DNA of 64,000 nt from Paenibacillus taiwanensis DSM 18679 (GTDB lineage Bacteria; Bacillota; Bacilli; Paenibacillales; Paenibacillaceae): positions 204,232 through 268,231 of the forward strand of contig NZ_AULE01000028.1 in assembly GCF_000425125.1 (NCBI RefSeq), in the 5' to 3' direction. The notes under the pieces were generated by a model, which worked only from the letters and a program-made list of their open reading frames with translations, made no database searches and was not told the DNA's origin. The position numbers and the translations under genes were made by a program. Every line of letters starts with the position of its first letter. The stretch's first letter is position 1. Of this stretch, positions 48,169 to 57,986 are shown one piece after another.

Positions 48169-48417
48169 ATGCATCGGCAGATGGAATCGCTATTTTGTTC
48201 GTGGTATCATCAATTTAATTGTTGCTTTGTTGTATTAGCTATAGGCGCAATGCTGGTGGCTTGGCTAAGTGGCCCGATTGCTAGGGGCTTCTGGACGCAT
48301 ATGGGATTTTTAGCGTTGCTAATGGCATCGTTTTTGTTTATGACACAGCTGTCCGTTCTTATTTTGGGCTGCGCGTCATGTTCAGACAATCGATTTGTTG
48401 AAATGGAGGCAGCTTGA
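48169..48417 (+). CDS. Hypothetical two-helix membrane protein
   Basis: An 82-residue protein (from ATG 48169; the frame is open from 48112). Two hydrophobic helices are clear: FNCCFVVLAIGAMLVAWLSG and MGFLALLMASFLFMTQLSVL. I do not recognise the family. The stop overlaps the region of the next start, so the two genes are linked. Upstream is a nine-base imperfect tandem repeat. The ribosome site is weak, so the start is uncertain. Confidence 0.5.
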   Translation: MHRQMESLFCSWYHQFNCCFVVLAIGAMLVAWLSGPIARGFWTHMGFLALLMASFLFMTQLSVLILGCASCSDNRFVEMEAA

Positions 48418-48419
48418 CT

Positions 48420-49652
48420 ATGACAAATATCGATCATCATGATTGTACGGAAGCAAGGGAGCATCAAGATCGGATTCTTCGATTACAACATCATATGTCA
48501 GTGGCCGGCATCGATTTATTTTTGGTCACGCACAATGTTGATATTTATTATTTGACCGGATCAATGCAGTCAGGTTACGTAATGGTACCAAAGACAGGGG
48601 AGCCAGTATTTTTGGTAAAGCGCAGCTTTAGTCGTGCGGAAGTAGAATCGTCCATCCGGGTAGAGCGTATGGGGTCCTTCCGGCAGTTGGGTGATACGAT
48701 TCGTTCCTGCTACAGCGACATGATGCGAGAAGGAGCTCGCATTACGATGGCGACGGAGTACGATGTGCTTCCTGTCCAGCAATTTGAGCGATTAAAGGCG
48801 GTTATTTCGGACGTAGACTGGATCGACGGTTCAACGATATTCCGTGAGCTTCGTATGATAAAGTCACCATATGAAGTGAGTCGGATCCGCATCTCGGCTA
48901 TTGCAGCACACCGTGCATTGGAGCAAGCCGCGGCGCATGTGCACGCAGGCATGACTGAACTGGAGCTTATTGCGCATATTGAGCACATTTTCCGAATGCA
49001 AGGTCATATTGGCATAGTACGCATGCGTGGCTACAATCAAGAAATAGTGACAGGAATGGTTGCCTCCGGCGAAGCGGGGGCGGAGCCCACTTACTTTGAT
49101 GGCCCCGCAGGTGGCCGCGGATTAACCCCTGCCAGCCCACAAGGGGCAAGCCGCAAAGTGATCGCTCAGCATGAACCGATACTGGTGGATATCGGGTGCT
49201 GCATTGATGGTTATGTCATTGATCAGACCCGAACCCTCGTCATCGGGAAACTAAATGAAACATTGCAGTTTGCATATGAGGCGGCAGAAGCGATACTAAG
49301 AAAAACAGAGCAGCGACTCAAGCCGGGGACGATTAGCGAGACATTGTATACTGAAGCTTTGGCAATGGCTGAAGCCTATAAGCTGGCTGACCACTTTATG
49401 GGTTATGGCGAGGACCAGGTGAAGTTCCTCGGGCATGGCATCGGCCTAGAGATTGATGAGTGGCCCGTACTCGCACGAGGCTTTAAGCAGCCATTGGAAC
49501 CAGGAATGATTTTAGCGATTGAGCCCAAGTTTACTTTTCCCGGACTGGGCGTTGTTGGTATTGAGAATACTTATTTAATAACTGCAGATGGCTATGTAAA
49601 GCTAACTACAGCACCGGAAGGAATCATTACCGTTAACGAAGATAAGGGGTGA
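48420..49652 (+). CDS. Xaa-Pro peptidase, M24 family
   Basis: A 410-residue creatinase-fold enzyme. The N-terminal half is the non-catalytic creatinase domain (IDLFLVTHNVDIYYLTGSMQ). The C-terminal pita-bread domain carries metal ligands: two Asp in LVDIGCCIDGYVIDQTRTL, His in LGHGIGLEIDEWP, and Glu residues in AIEPKFTFPGLG and GIENTYL. It should release N-terminal residues before proline, with dinuclear Mn or similar. TTG 48414 is a possible earlier start; ATG 48420 is better placed relative to TGGAGG. Confidence 0.92.
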   Translation: MTNIDHHDCTEAREHQDRILRLQHHMSVAGIDLFLVTHNVDIYYLTGSMQSGYVMVPKTGEPVFLVKRSFSRAEVESSIRVERMGSFRQLGDTIRSCYSDMMREGARITMATEYDVLPVQQFERLKAVISDVDWIDGSTIFRELRMIKSPYEVSRIRISAIAAHRALEQAAAHVHAGMTELELIAHIEHIFRMQGHIGIVRMRGYNQEIVTGMVASGEAGAEPTYFDGPAGGRGLTPASPQGASRKVIAQHEPILVDIGCCIDGYVIDQTRTLVIGKLNETLQFAYEAAEAILRKTEQRLKPGTISETLYTEALAMAEAYKLADHFMGYGEDQVKFLGHGIGLEIDEWPVLARGFKQPLEPGMILAIEPKFTFPGLGVVGIENTYLITADGYVKLTTAPEGIITVNEDKG

Positions 49653-49804
49653 GTGGCTGCTTTTGTTTACCATTTTGTGGGATTGTGTCAGGCGTTAACA
49701 TTTCAGCCTGCAATAATCTAGTTGTCTTATCGTTTACAGCCAGACACTTTTCTAGTACGATAGTGAAAAAGTGAAATATAGAAGACGGCTGGGAGGCATA
49801 GACA

Positions 49805-50188
49805 ATGATGCAATTGGGAGAGAAAGTAGTCATTGTCGCCGACCGTTTCGAACAACAATTGCCTATCGGGGAATATGGCTACATTATTGCATATGACCGC
49901 AACGCGGATAACGCATTTGATTATGTGATTCGTGTTCCGAAAGCAAGCCGCAACTTCTTTGTACCGGCATCAGATGTCGAATGCGAAGACCTGCTTTTGC
50001 AGCAGGAAGCGGATCGTGTCGAACGGGAAGCGCTCATTGATTATGCGCTCGCTACAAGAAATGAAACTCTGTTTCGTCGTTTGATGAATAACGGCGAAGA
50101 AGAGGTCGAGAAGGAAGAGGATGAAGGCCAAGAGCCGATGTCCGCAGAAGACTTTGTACGCAAAGTGAATTTGCGAGCTTGGATATAA
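49805..50188 (+). CDS. Small IDEAL-like protein
   Basis: A 127-residue acidic protein. Residues 3-55 look like a small beta barrel (LGEKVVIVADRF, GEYGYIIAYDRN, YVIRVP). Then LIDYALATRNETLFRRLMN resembles the IDEAL motif (IDxALdxxdxexFxxL) found in Firmicutes regulatory proteins. The tail is Glu-rich and ends AEDFVRKVNLRAWI. GGGAGG lies eight bases before ATG 49805. The function is unknown; the family assignment is tentative. Confidence 0.6.
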   Translation: MMQLGEKVVIVADRFEQQLPIGEYGYIIAYDRNADNAFDYVIRVPKASRNFFVPASDVECEDLLLQQEADRVEREALIDYALATRNETLFRRLMNNGEEEVEKEEDEGQEPMSAEDFVRKVNLRAWI

Positions 50189-50205
50189 TGGAGTACTCAT
50201 AGGAA

Positions 50206-50274
50206 GCGCAGACAGGACGGACGTGCATGGAGGCGATGCTGCAATAGCGGGAATCCTGCGCGTCTTTCTTTTTT
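50206..50274 (+). terminator. Terminator after the IDEAL-like gene
   Basis: GCGCAG (50206-50211) pairs with CTGCGC (50256-50261) and a pyrimidine tract with six T follows. The loop is long, so strength is uncertain. Confidence 0.5.
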
Positions 50275-50349
50275 ACGTATCATGAAAATGATGAAAAAGT
50301 TTCATAATAACACATATATAAGATGGGCCATTGAAGGAGAGGGGCAGCT

Positions 50350-51123
50350 TTGGAACTGAACCGCATCATCTATGTTGCGACATATGCCGGCAAAATATTG
50401 CTTGAAAGCGGCGGTGAAACGTACCGTGTTGAGGATACGATAGGGCGAATCTGTAATGCCTACGGAATTCGCAAAGTAGAGAGCTTTGTTGTACCTACAG
50501 CCATTATTACGTCTGCGGTTAGTGATGAATACAAATCCAAAGCCGTAATTAAGCGGATAAGAAATCGCAGCTTTAACTTGCAAAAGATCGTGCGGGTGAA
50601 CGAGTTATCGCGTAAGATTCAGTCGGAGCCGATTACGATTCGTGAACTGTATGCTGAGCTAAAGGCGATTGATCAAGCAAACTCTTATCCATTATGGCTG
50701 TCGAGCTTGTTCTATTCACTCATTTCTGCTGGTTATGTTCTGTTTTTTGCAGGTTCCTTTCTGGAAATGGTTAATGCCTTTATAAGTGCTACCGTGATGA
50801 GATTGTGCATGTATTTATTTGAGAAAGACAATTATAATGTCGTGTTTATACACGTTCTCGGTGGTGCGGTGGCTGCGATAAGCACGTTGCTGCTTGTCTA
50901 CTTTGGGGTTGGTGCTCAGTCTAATACGATTTTAATATCTGTGCTGATGAACTTATTTCCAGGCTTGATTTTGGCAAATGCCATTCGTGATATTATGGCG
51001 GGGGACACTTTGTCAGGAGTAGCGCGAACGACAGAAGCACTGCTTATAGCGATAGCGATAGCTGCTGGTTCGGGCACAGTAGTGGCACTAAGTATGAAGT
51101 GGTTAGGAAGTGGCGCAGTATGA
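50350..51123 (+). CDS. Threonine/serine exporter subunit (ThrE N-terminal half)
   Basis: A 257-residue protein of the ThrE/DUF1212 family. The cytoplasmic N-terminus has the signature AGKILLESGGETYRVEDTI and VVPTAIITS, followed by five to six helices. In Corynebacterium ThrE is one chain; in Firmicutes the two halves are separate genes, as here with the gene at 51120. It should export threonine or serine, or related metabolites. TTG 50350 follows GAGAGGGGCAGC. The stop overlaps the partner's start (ATGA). Confidence 0.9.
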   Translation: MELNRIIYVATYAGKILLESGGETYRVEDTIGRICNAYGIRKVESFVVPTAIITSAVSDEYKSKAVIKRIRNRSFNLQKIVRVNELSRKIQSEPITIRELYAELKAIDQANSYPLWLSSLFYSLISAGYVLFFAGSFLEMVNAFISATVMRLCMYLFEKDNYNVVFIHVLGGAVAAISTLLLVYFGVGAQSNTILISVLMNLFPGLILANAIRDIMAGDTLSGVARTTEALLIAIAIAAGSGTVVALSMKWLGSGAV

Positions 51124-51557
51124 TTATTAAAGTCATTGCCTCCTTTTTTATAAGCATGTGCTTTGGTGGAGCATTTCAGCTTCGCTTAAAAGGGATGCTG
51201 CTTTCCGGCTTGGCTGGCGGAATAAGCTGGCTTACATTTGATGTGGCCAAGCTATTGACGGGCAGTGAGTTTTTTTCGTTTTTTTTAGCCTCCTGCTCAT
51301 TAAACATCTATGCTGAGGTGACGGCCCGCAGAGCCAAAATGCCAGCTATATGCTTTATTGTTCCAGGGCTTGTTCCACTGGTGCCAGGCGCGGCATTGTA
51401 CGGGACGATGTATGAATTTGTGTTGGGACGTCCACAGGAAGCATGGAATTCCGCAATCTTTGCCTTTTCTACCGCGGTAAGTATATCACTTGGCTTTATC
51501 CTTACATTAGGTATTGCTCGGATGAAACGACCGATCCGGATACCCTTTAAAAAATAG
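51120..51557 (+). CDS. Threonine/serine exporter subunit (ThrE C-terminal half, DUF3815-like)
   Basis: A 145-residue membrane protein with four to five helices. AEVTARRAKMPAICFIVPGL, then LVPLVPGAALYGTMYEFV, is the ThrE_2 signature. Starting at ATG 51120, it overlaps the upstream half by four bases, ensuring equal expression. A strong terminator follows. Confidence 0.9.
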   Translation: MIIKVIASFFISMCFGGAFQLRLKGMLLSGLAGGISWLTFDVAKLLTGSEFFSFFLASCSLNIYAEVTARRAKMPAICFIVPGLVPLVPGAALYGTMYEFVLGRPQEAWNSAIFAFSTAVSISLGFILTLGIARMKRPIRIPFKK

Positions 51558-51611
51558 GTGGTTGTTTTCTATTAAATTTTAAAGTTGTTGTTTGTAACGA
51601 TACCCAAACAG

Positions 51612-51652
51612 GGGCTGTCTTAAGGTCAATTGACCTTCTAGGACAGCCCTTA
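51612..51652 (+). terminator. Terminator of the thr/ser exporter operon
   Basis: GGGCTGTC (51612-51619) pairs with GACAGCCC (51642-51649); AAGGTCAATTGACCTT forms an inner palindrome. The tail is TTAATAG. Confidence 0.75.
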
Positions 51653-51829
51653 ATAGTGTATCCATACGAAGTTGTCATCTGATCTACATGCTCTCTGTAA
51701 CTCCTGCCTGACTCTTTCCTGCTAGCCGCTTATTGTTTGTGTTATGATTTGGAAATAAATATGTATTATTCTGCTGCTGCAATTCAATCGTCAAGCTGCT
51801 CGTATAGCAATACCTTCCATTAGAATTCG

Positions 51830-51858
51830 TTGAGTTGATTTTCGTTGTGCGCTATAAT
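51830..51858 (+). promoter_or_regulatory. Sigma-A promoter of gatCAB
   Basis: TTGAGT (51830-51835), 17-base spacer, TATAAT (51853-51858), 57 bases before the gatC start. The remainder of 51558-51915 shows no gene. Confidence 0.75.
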
Positions 51859-51915
51859 AAAGGGATGAATTTTGGCTGGAATGGCTGGAATACAGTAAGG
51901 AGGACGAAATAGCCC

Positions 51916-52203
51916 ATGAGCATTAATTTGGATAACGTCGAGCATGTAGCCCGACTAGCGCGGTTGCAATTGAGCGCTGAGGAGAAACATCAATTTTTGG
52001 ACCAGCTTAATGCTATTTTGAAATATGCTGACAAGCTGAATGAGCTGCACACCGACGACGTTCAACCGACTACGCATGTGCTTCCTATACATAATGTCAT
52101 GCGTGACGATGTAGTGCGTGAGTCACTTCCGATAGAACGAGTAATGGCCAATGCGCCAGAGGAAGAAGACGGTCACTTTAGAGTGCCGGCAGTTTTGGAT
52201 TGA
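51916..52203 (+). CDS. gatC: Asp-tRNA(Asn)/Glu-tRNA(Gln) amidotransferase subunit C
   Basis: A 95-residue subunit that holds GatA and GatB together. Landmarks are VEHVARLARLQLSAEEK at the start, ILKYADKLNELHTDDVQPTTHVL and the C-terminal FRVPAVLD. Length and order (gatC-gatA-gatB) are those of Bacilli. It works in indirect synthesis of Gln-tRNA(Gln), because Bacilli lack glutaminyl-tRNA synthetase. Confidence 0.97.
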   Translation: MSINLDNVEHVARLARLQLSAEEKHQFLDQLNAILKYADKLNELHTDDVQPTTHVLPIHNVMRDDVVRESLPIERVMANAPEEEDGHFRVPAVLD

Positions 52204-52224
52204 TAACTGAAGGAGGAAGACGCG

Positions 52225-53682
52225 TTGACGCCATTAGAACTAACATTAGTTGAAATGCAGCAGCAACTGAAGTCGCGATCATTGTCAGCGACTGAATTGG
52301 TTGAAGCTTCTTATAAGCGAATTGCGGCTACGGAGCCACAGATTCAGGCCTTTTTGACGCTGAACGAAAGCCAGGCTTTAGATGATGCACGTGCATTGGA
52401 CGAGCTGCTGGCACAAGGAGGAGAAGTTGCTCCACTTGCAGGTATTCCAGTAGGGGTAAAGGACAACATCGTAACAGATGGCCTACGTACAACTTGTGCC
52501 AGCCGATTCTTGGATAATTTTATTCCTGTGTATGATGCGACGGTATCCCGCAAGTTAAAGGAAGCGGGCATGATCACGATCGGCAAGCTGAACATGGACG
52601 AATTTGCGATGGGCGGCTCCAATGAGAACTCCGCTTATCAAGTCACTCGAAACCCTTGGGATCTTGATCGCGTGCCAGGGGGCTCAAGCGGCGGTTCAGC
52701 AGCCGCTGTAGCTGCGGGTCAAGTGCCGTTTGCACTTGGCTCCGATACAGGCGGGTCCATTCGTCAGCCTGCTGCTTATTGCGGTGTAGTCGGATTAAAG
52801 CCTACTTATGGCCTCGTATCCCGTTTTGGCTTGGTTGCATTTGCTTCCTCATTGGATCAAATTGGTCCTTTTGCCCGTACGGTTGAGGACACAGCGCTTG
52901 CACTACAAGTTATCGCTGGACACGATACGATGGATTCTACCTCTGCAAACGTAGATATCCCGAATTATGTCTCTGCCTTGCAAGGTGACGTCAAAGGACT
53001 CCGTATCGGCGTACCAAAGGAATATATGGGTGCAGGTGTTGATCCTAAAGTTAAAGAAGCGGTTATGGCTGCGCTTCGAGTCTATGAGTCTCTTGGGGCA
53101 CAGTGGGAGGAAGTTTCGCTTCCGCATACAGAATATGCGGTTGCAGCTTATTACCTGCTTGCTTCTTCCGAAGCTTCCTCGAATTTAGCTCGCTTTGATG
53201 GCGTTCGTTATGGGGTAAGAGCTGCTGATCCGGACAATTTGCTGGATTTGTACGTTCAATCGCGGAGCCAAGGCTTCGGTCAAGAAGTAAAACGTCGAAT
53301 TATGTTAGGAACTTATGCGCTTAGTTCAGGTTATTATGACGCGTTCTACCTGAAAGCACAGAAGGTACGCACATTGATTAAGAAGGACTTTGACGATGCG
53401 TTCAGCCGCTATGACCTTCTTATTGCGCCTACTGCACCAACGACAGCGTTTAAGATTGGCGAGCAAGTAAACAATCCGTTGCAGATGTATATGAACGACA
53501 TTCTGACGATTCCGGTCAGCTTAGCTGGTGTTCCGGCAATCAGCGTGCCTTGCGGCTTGGCAGATGGACTGCCTGTTGGCTTACAAATTATCGGCAAACC
53601 ATTTGATGAGGCAACCGTGTTAAAGGCTGCGCATGCATTTGAACAACATACTGAACATCACAAGCTGCGCCCGCAGTTGTAA
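52225..53682 (+). CDS. gatA: Asp-tRNA(Asn)/Glu-tRNA(Gln) amidotransferase subunit A
   Basis: A 485-residue amidase-family subunit releasing ammonia from glutamine. The catalytic Ser-cisSer-Lys triad is intact: Lys 79 (GVKDN), Ser 154 (PGGSSGGS) and Ser 178 ([10 protein letters not shown]), the same numbers as in Staphylococcus aureus. TTG 52225 is the likely start, after AAGGAGGAAGACGCG. Twenty-one bases after gatC. Confidence 0.97.
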   Translation: MTPLELTLVEMQQQLKSRSLSATELVEASYKRIAATEPQIQAFLTLNESQALDDARALDELLAQGGEVAPLAGIPVGVKDNIVTDGLRTTCASRFLDNFIPVYDATVSRKLKEAGMITIGKLNMDEFAMGGSNENSAYQVTRNPWDLDRVPGGSSGGSAAAVAAGQVPFALGSDTGGSIRQPAAYCGVVGLKPTYGLVSRFGLVAFASSLDQIGPFARTVEDTALALQVIAGHDTMDSTSANVDIPNYVSALQGDVKGLRIGVPKEYMGAGVDPKVKEAVMAALRVYESLGAQWEEVSLPHTEYAVAAYYLLASSEASSNLARFDGVRYGVRAADPDNLLDLYVQSRSQGFGQEVKRRIMLGTYALSSGYYDAFYLKAQKVRTLIKKDFDDAFSRYDLLIAPTAPTTAFKIGEQVNNPLQMYMNDILTIPVSLAGVPAISVPCGLADGLPVGLQIIGKPFDEATVLKAAHAFEQHTEHHKLRPQL

Positions 53683-53696
53683 GAGGAGGATCTGAC

Positions 53697-55139
53697 ATGC
53701 CGAGTACAAAATACGAAACGGTTATCGGCTTGGAGGTGCATGTAGAGCTGCATACAAAGTCGAAAATTTTCTGCGGCTGCTCTACTGCATTTGGCGCGCC
53801 TGCAAATACGCATACGTGCCCGATCTGCCTTGGTCATCCAGGTGTGCTGCCGGTATTAAACCGCCAAGCGGTTGAATATGCGATGAAAGCAGCTATGGCT
53901 CTGAACTGCGAAATATCGCCAATAAGCGACTTTGACCGTAAAAACTATTTCTATCCCGATTCACCAAAAGCTTACCAAATCTCACAAAATACGCGGCCTA
54001 TTGGTTTAAATGGCTGGATCGATATTGAGGTAGACGGTGTCACTAAGCGCATTCGAATTAATCGTTTGCATATGGAAGAAGATGCAGGAAAGCTTACACA
54101 TATAGATGGCGGCTTCGGTTCCTTAGTGGACTTGAACCGCTGCGGTACTCCGCTGGTAGAGATCGTATCGGAAGCTGATCTTCGCTCGCCAGAAGAAGCA
54201 AAAGCTTATTTGGAGAAAATGAAAGCTATTATGCAGTACTGCGATGTTTCAGACGTTAAGATGGAAGAAGGATCATTGCGCTGTGATGCCAATATTAGTC
54301 TTCGTCCTTATGGTCAAGCTGAGTTTGGTACGAAGGCGGAGCTTAAAAATATGAACTCCTTCCGTGGTGTGTTACGCGGTCTTGAGTATGAAGAAGAGCG
54401 CCAAGCCGACATTCTGGATGAAGGCGGCCAAGTGGTGCAGGAGACTAGGCGCTGGGATGAAGCGCAAGGGCGGACGCTTACGATGCGCAGCAAAGAAGAA
54501 GCGCACGATTATCGTTACTTCCCAGATCCTGATCTGGTAACACTTATTGTTGAGCCTGAATGGAAAGAACGTGTTCGAGCTTCGATACCGGAGTTGCCTG
54601 ATGCACGTAAAGCGCGTTATGCAGCGGAGTACGGCTTGTCTCATTACGATGCGGAGGTTATTACCTCCTCGATCAAGATTGCCGATTTGTTCGAGCAGAG
54701 CTTGACGTATACGACGGACGCAAAAGCTGTTGCGAACTGGATTATGGGGGACTTGTTAGGTTATCTCAATCAGAATGGAAAAGAAATAGAAGAGGTGGCG
54801 CTGACTGGTGAAGGTCTTGGCGCTATGATCGGACTTATTGAGAAAGGCACAATCAGCAACAAGATCGCCAAAACAGTATTTAAAGAGATGGTAGAGAGTG
54901 GGAAATCTCCGCAAACGATCGTTGAGGAACAAGGCTTGGTTCAGATTAGTGACGAAGGAGCGATCAAAGCGATTGTGGAGAAAATCGTTGCGGCCAATCC
55001 TCAGTCTGTAGAAGATTTCCGTGCCGGTAAAGAAAAAGCAATCGGTTTCCTAGTTGGCCAAGTGATGCGTGAGACAAAAGGGAAAGCGAATCCGACAGTT
55101 GTTAATGAACTGCTTGCGGCGGTATTAAAGCAGGCTTAG
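53697..55139 (+). CDS. gatB: Asp-tRNA(Asn)/Glu-tRNA(Gln) amidotransferase subunit B
   Basis: A 480-residue subunit that phosphorylates the misacylated Glu-tRNA(Gln) and transfers ammonia to it. Landmarks: [20 protein letters not shown] at the start, with the Zn-binding cysteines CGC...[17 protein letters not shown], and [16 protein letters not shown]; the C-terminal YqeY-like tRNA-binding domain ends [26 protein letters not shown] precedes ATG 53697. Last gene of gatCAB. Confidence 0.97.
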   Translation: MPSTKYETVIGLEVHVELHTKSKIFCGCSTAFGAPANTHTCPICLGHPGVLPVLNRQAVEYAMKAAMALNCEISPISDFDRKNYFYPDSPKAYQISQNTRPIGLNGWIDIEVDGVTKRIRINRLHMEEDAGKLTHIDGGFGSLVDLNRCGTPLVEIVSEADLRSPEEAKAYLEKMKAIMQYCDVSDVKMEEGSLRCDANISLRPYGQAEFGTKAELKNMNSFRGVLRGLEYEEERQADILDEGGQVVQETRRWDEAQGRTLTMRSKEEAHDYRYFPDPDLVTLIVEPEWKERVRASIPELPDARKARYAAEYGLSHYDAEVITSSIKIADLFEQSLTYTTDAKAVANWIMGDLLGYLNQNGKEIEEVALTGEGLGAMIGLIEKGTISNKIAKTVFKEMVESGKSPQTIVEEQGLVQISDEGAIKAIVEKIVAANPQSVEDFRAGKEKAIGFLVGQVMRETKGKANPTVVNELLAAVLKQA

Positions 55140-55185
55140 TTCAAGAAAATGAAGCGGATGGCAGTTCATTTACGATTATCCTGAT

Positions 55186-55233
55186 GGAGCAATGCTCCGC
55201 TAGAGTGGCCTCACTCTGCGGGGTGTATGCTCC
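55186..55233 (+). terminator. Nested hairpin after gatB
   Basis: GGAGCA (55186-55191) pairs with TGCTCC (55228-55233); inside, CCGC-t-AGAGTG (55197-55207) pairs with CACTCTGCGG (55212-55221). No T-run beyond GTTTG, so termination is likely but not certain. Confidence 0.5.
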
Positions 55234-55283
55234 GTTTGTGCAAGTGTGCTGTTGAATCATATTTTCATTAGAGGAGAATATGT

Positions 55284-55751
55284 ATGATAAAATCATTAGA
55301 TCTAAAAGATCAGGTCACACTGGAGGCCTTGTGGATGATGCAGCGGACCGCTTATCGTATAGAAGCTAATTTAATTGGTTTTGACAAGATACCGCCGCTT
55401 ATGGAATCTATGGAGCAGCTTGCGCAAGCGAATGAGCAATTTTATGGGTGGTATACCGATGAGTACGTGCTGGCAGGCGCGGTGTCTACTGAAATGGAGG
55501 CGCCAGGTGAACTGCAAATATGCAGGGTGATGGTGCGTCCAGATCACTTTCGACAAGGAATCGCACGAAAACTGATGGATCACGTGTTACATATCGAAGG
55601 CATCCACACGTTTACGATCAGCACCGGCTTGAAGAATGAACCCGCTGTAACGCTTTACGAAAAATTAGGATTTCAATATAAATGTGATGATGAGGTTGGT
55701 CCTGGAATCGTGTTACGGACACTTGAGCTAAAAGTTCCCTCATGTATGTAA
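55284..55751 (+). CDS. GNAT family N-acetyltransferase
   Basis: A 155-residue acetyltransferase. Acetyl-CoA binding motif RVMVRPDHFRQGIARKLMDHV (motif A, RxxGxA type), then FTISTGLKNEPAVTLYEKLG (motif B). Substrate unknown. GAGGAGAATATGT precedes ATG 55284. Single gene between gatB and the MgtC gene. Confidence 0.88.
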   Translation: MIKSLDLKDQVTLEALWMMQRTAYRIEANLIGFDKIPPLMESMEQLAQANEQFYGWYTDEYVLAGAVSTEMEAPGELQICRVMVRPDHFRQGIARKLMDHVLHIEGIHTFTISTGLKNEPAVTLYEKLGFQYKCDDEVGPGIVLRTLELKVPSCM

Positions 55752-55800
55752 ATTTTATGTTTGCTATGCAAACTTCGATAACAAGGGAGGTTGACCACCT

Positions 55801-56520
55801 TTGGCAACAAGCCATGTAGCTGATCCTTGGTTTATCGATAATGTGCATCTGACCATTCGTTTACTTCTAGCCATGCTGCTAGGTGGTCTTGTTGGACTGG
55901 AACGCGAACAAGCTAATCATCCAGCTGGACTACGCACCCACATTCTCGTGTGTATGGGCTCCGCACTTATTATGCTATTATCTATTTACGGATTCTCACA
56001 GTTTGTCACAGAAGGCAACGTCAGGGTTGATCCGGCAAGACTGGCGACAGCTGTAATAACAGGAATAGGCTTTCTAGGCGCGGGTACTATTATCTTTACA
56101 GGGAAATCGATAGCAGGACTAACGACAGCTGCATCACTTTGGGTCGTTGCTGCAATCGGGTTGGCGGTAGGCGCAGGTTTTTATTTTGCCGCTATTTTAA
56201 CAACGGTGTTAGTTATCGTTAATTTGTTCGTATTCAGCAAGCTGGAACAGCGTTATATGGTAGGCAAGAAGCCGCGACTCTTGATGTTGGAGACGGATGA
56301 AGCGATTGATATCGTACCCGACCTTAACGCGAGTATGTTAGGGCACGGCATTGCTGTGAAGAAGATGACCATTATCCGCAAAGTGCACAACGATGATGAT
56401 TATACGACTGCAGCTAAAGAAATTAGACTGGCGATCATCATTCCGAAACACACAGATCAGTTTTTATTTGCATCTGAGATTGAACGGTTACGGGGCGTGC
56501 GATCTGTGACCATCGAATAG
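55801..56520 (+). CDS. MgtC/SapB family membrane protein
   Basis: A 239-residue membrane protein. The N-terminal MgtC domain (residues 15-140) contains LLAMLLGGLVGLEREQANHPAGLRTH as landmark region, and RLATAVITGIGFLGAGTII. The C-terminal 90 residues form a cytoplasmic domain that is ACT-like. In pathogens MgtC helps survival under low magnesium; in soil bacteria the role is unclear. TTG 55801 is the only suitable start after AGGGAGG. A strong terminator follows at 56543-56573. Confidence 0.88.
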   Translation: MATSHVADPWFIDNVHLTIRLLLAMLLGGLVGLEREQANHPAGLRTHILVCMGSALIMLLSIYGFSQFVTEGNVRVDPARLATAVITGIGFLGAGTIIFTGKSIAGLTTAASLWVVAAIGLAVGAGFYFAAILTTVLVIVNLFVFSKLEQRYMVGKKPRLLMLETDEAIDIVPDLNASMLGHGIAVKKMTIIRKVHNDDDYTTAAKEIRLAIIIPKHTDQFLFASEIERLRGVRSVTIE

Positions 56521-56542
56521 TTATACCTAGACTAAAGTCGGT

Positions 56543-56573
56543 GAAACCTTCCTAGACCCAGGAAGGTTTCTTT
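56543..56573 (+). terminator. Terminator of the MgtC gene
   Basis: GAAACCTTCCT (56543-56553) pairs exactly with AGGAAGGTTTC (56560-56570), followed by TTT. Confidence 0.75.
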
Positions 56574-56670
56574 GCGTTCTGGATTGCAATTACAATGAAG
56601 TTAACGAATAAAGAGCGCAGAACACGGATAGGAAATTTTTGAGCAGCTTGAGAAGAAAGGATGTAGTCAG

Positions 56671-57285
56671 GTGAAAAGAGAGAACGCTGTTACTGTACAG
56701 TCTAGGGAGTTAGATGAACAATTGGTGGAGCAATTTCAGCAGGGGAATACGGATGCATTTCATGATTTGGTGGAAAGACATCAACATTTTGTGTTAACTT
56801 GTATTTGTCGCACAGTTCCGGATCGTTATTTAGCGGAAGATGTTGCACAGGATGTATGGGTCAAAGTATATCGGTCTTTGCACACCTATCGCGGCGAAGC
56901 AAAGTTTACGACTTGGTTGTACCGGCTTACGAGAAATCAATTAATTGATACGCTTCGCAAGTGGAAGTATCATCATCAGACGGAATTACTTGATCAGAAT
57001 GTCCATGCGCATTCGGCACCTTTGCAATCATTGTCCTTGTGGGATGATGTTCCAGAAGAGCGTTTGTTGAAGCGTGAGCGTTGTATGCAGGTTCAGGATA
57101 CGCTTTGCAAGCTTCCCATCAAATATCGTACTGTTATGGTGTTGTATCACATGCGTGATAGATCCTATGCTGAGATTGCCGAGCAGTTAGCTATGCCGGT
57201 TCGAACTGTCGAAACACGATTATACCGTGCCAAATCGCTGTTTAAGCGGGCGTGGGGTCAGATCGCTGAACCATCTGCTACTTAA
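56671..57285 (+). CDS. ECF sigma factor (SigW-like)
   Basis: A 204-residue extracytoplasmic-function sigma factor. Region 2 (residues 20-100) contains FHDLVERHQHFVLTCICR, DVAQDVWVKVYRSLHTY and FTTWLYRLTRNQLIDTLRK; region 4 (140-195) has LPIKYRTVMVLYHMRDRSYAEIAEQL and VETRLYRAKSLFKRAW. No zinc-finger anti-sigma gene follows, unlike the usual sigW-rsiW pair; the next two genes are membrane proteins of envelope-stress type, which may do that job. GTG 56671 after GAAAGGATG is the likely start. I could not find an ECF-type promoter in front of it with confidence. Confidence 0.9.
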   Translation: MKRENAVTVQSRELDEQLVEQFQQGNTDAFHDLVERHQHFVLTCICRTVPDRYLAEDVAQDVWVKVYRSLHTYRGEAKFTTWLYRLTRNQLIDTLRKWKYHHQTELLDQNVHAHSAPLQSLSLWDDVPEERLLKRERCMQVQDTLCKLPIKYRTVMVLYHMRDRSYAEIAEQLAMPVRTVETRLYRAKSLFKRAWGQIAEPSAT

Positions 57286-57311
57286 CTAATATAATAAAAA
57301 GGAGGGATAAC

Positions 57312-57959
57312 ATGAGTGAATATCGATCTCAATCTTCAGCAAAGGATCAAGAAGAACAGTTTCTACGGCAGCGTATTCGCGAGATTGAACGTATTCAGGA
57401 GCAGCAGAACAAGCCAAATCAATCATTTGGATGGTACGAACAACAACCCCAGCCGCCTTATGCGCATGTGCCGGAGCCTCCTTTTATGAATCAGAAGCCC
57501 CCGCGTAAGAGCAAATTTGTAGCGGTGTTGTTTTCATTTTTGTTCCCGGGTGCAGGGCACTTTTATTTAGGTTTAATGCAAAGAGGACTACTTGTCATGA
57601 TGCTGATCGCTCTTGATATTGTAGCTATTGTGTACTTTACGTCCAACATGGGTGAGAATGTGCCGTTGATCGTGCTGTTAGGTTTGTTTTTGCCCGTAAT
57701 TTATTTCTTTAATTTATTTGATGCCATGCAGCATACGGATCGAGTAAACACCCAAGCCATTTATGGTAACACCGAAAAGGTGAAACAAGGCCCGTGGCTT
57801 GGCGTACTGTTAGTTATAATAGGACTTGTTATGCTTCTGTTCACCATTGATCCGAATTGGCTTCGTTGGATGTTTAAATATGCAGGGTCATTTGCAGGGG
57901 CTGCTGTCCTAATTGCAGGTGGCTTGTATCTCCTATTCAAGGAGTCCAGGAAAAAATAG
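57312..57959 (+). CDS. TM2-like membrane protein with Gln/Pro-rich N-terminus
   Basis: A 215-residue protein. Residues 1-75 are soluble and charged, rich in Gln, Pro and Arg. Then FVAVLFSFLFPGAGHFYLG and the following helix match the TM2 domain, after which come LIVLLGLFLPVIYFFNLFDA and two helices at the C-terminus with RWMFKYAGSF. Five membrane helices in all. The gene is 26 bases from the sigma factor and 27 bases before the DUF4097 gene, so it is part of the same operon. Function unknown; it may help regulate the sigma factor. Confidence 0.75.
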   Translation: MSEYRSQSSAKDQEEQFLRQRIREIERIQEQQNKPNQSFGWYEQQPQPPYAHVPEPPFMNQKPPRKSKFVAVLFSFLFPGAGHFYLGLMQRGLLVMMLIALDIVAIVYFTSNMGENVPLIVLLGLFLPVIYFFNLFDAMQHTDRVNTQAIYGNTEKVKQGPWLGVLLVIIGLVMLLFTIDPNWLRWMFKYAGSFAGAAVLIAGGLYLLFKESRKK

Positions 57960-57986
57960 TAGCGGCCGAGAAGGAGCGTGGTTGTC

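Noticed and set aside
56542..56580. TGAAAC as an ECF sigma -35 element before the sigma factor gene
   Set aside because: It belongs to the left arm of the MgtC terminator, and no CGT-type -10 follows at the right distance.
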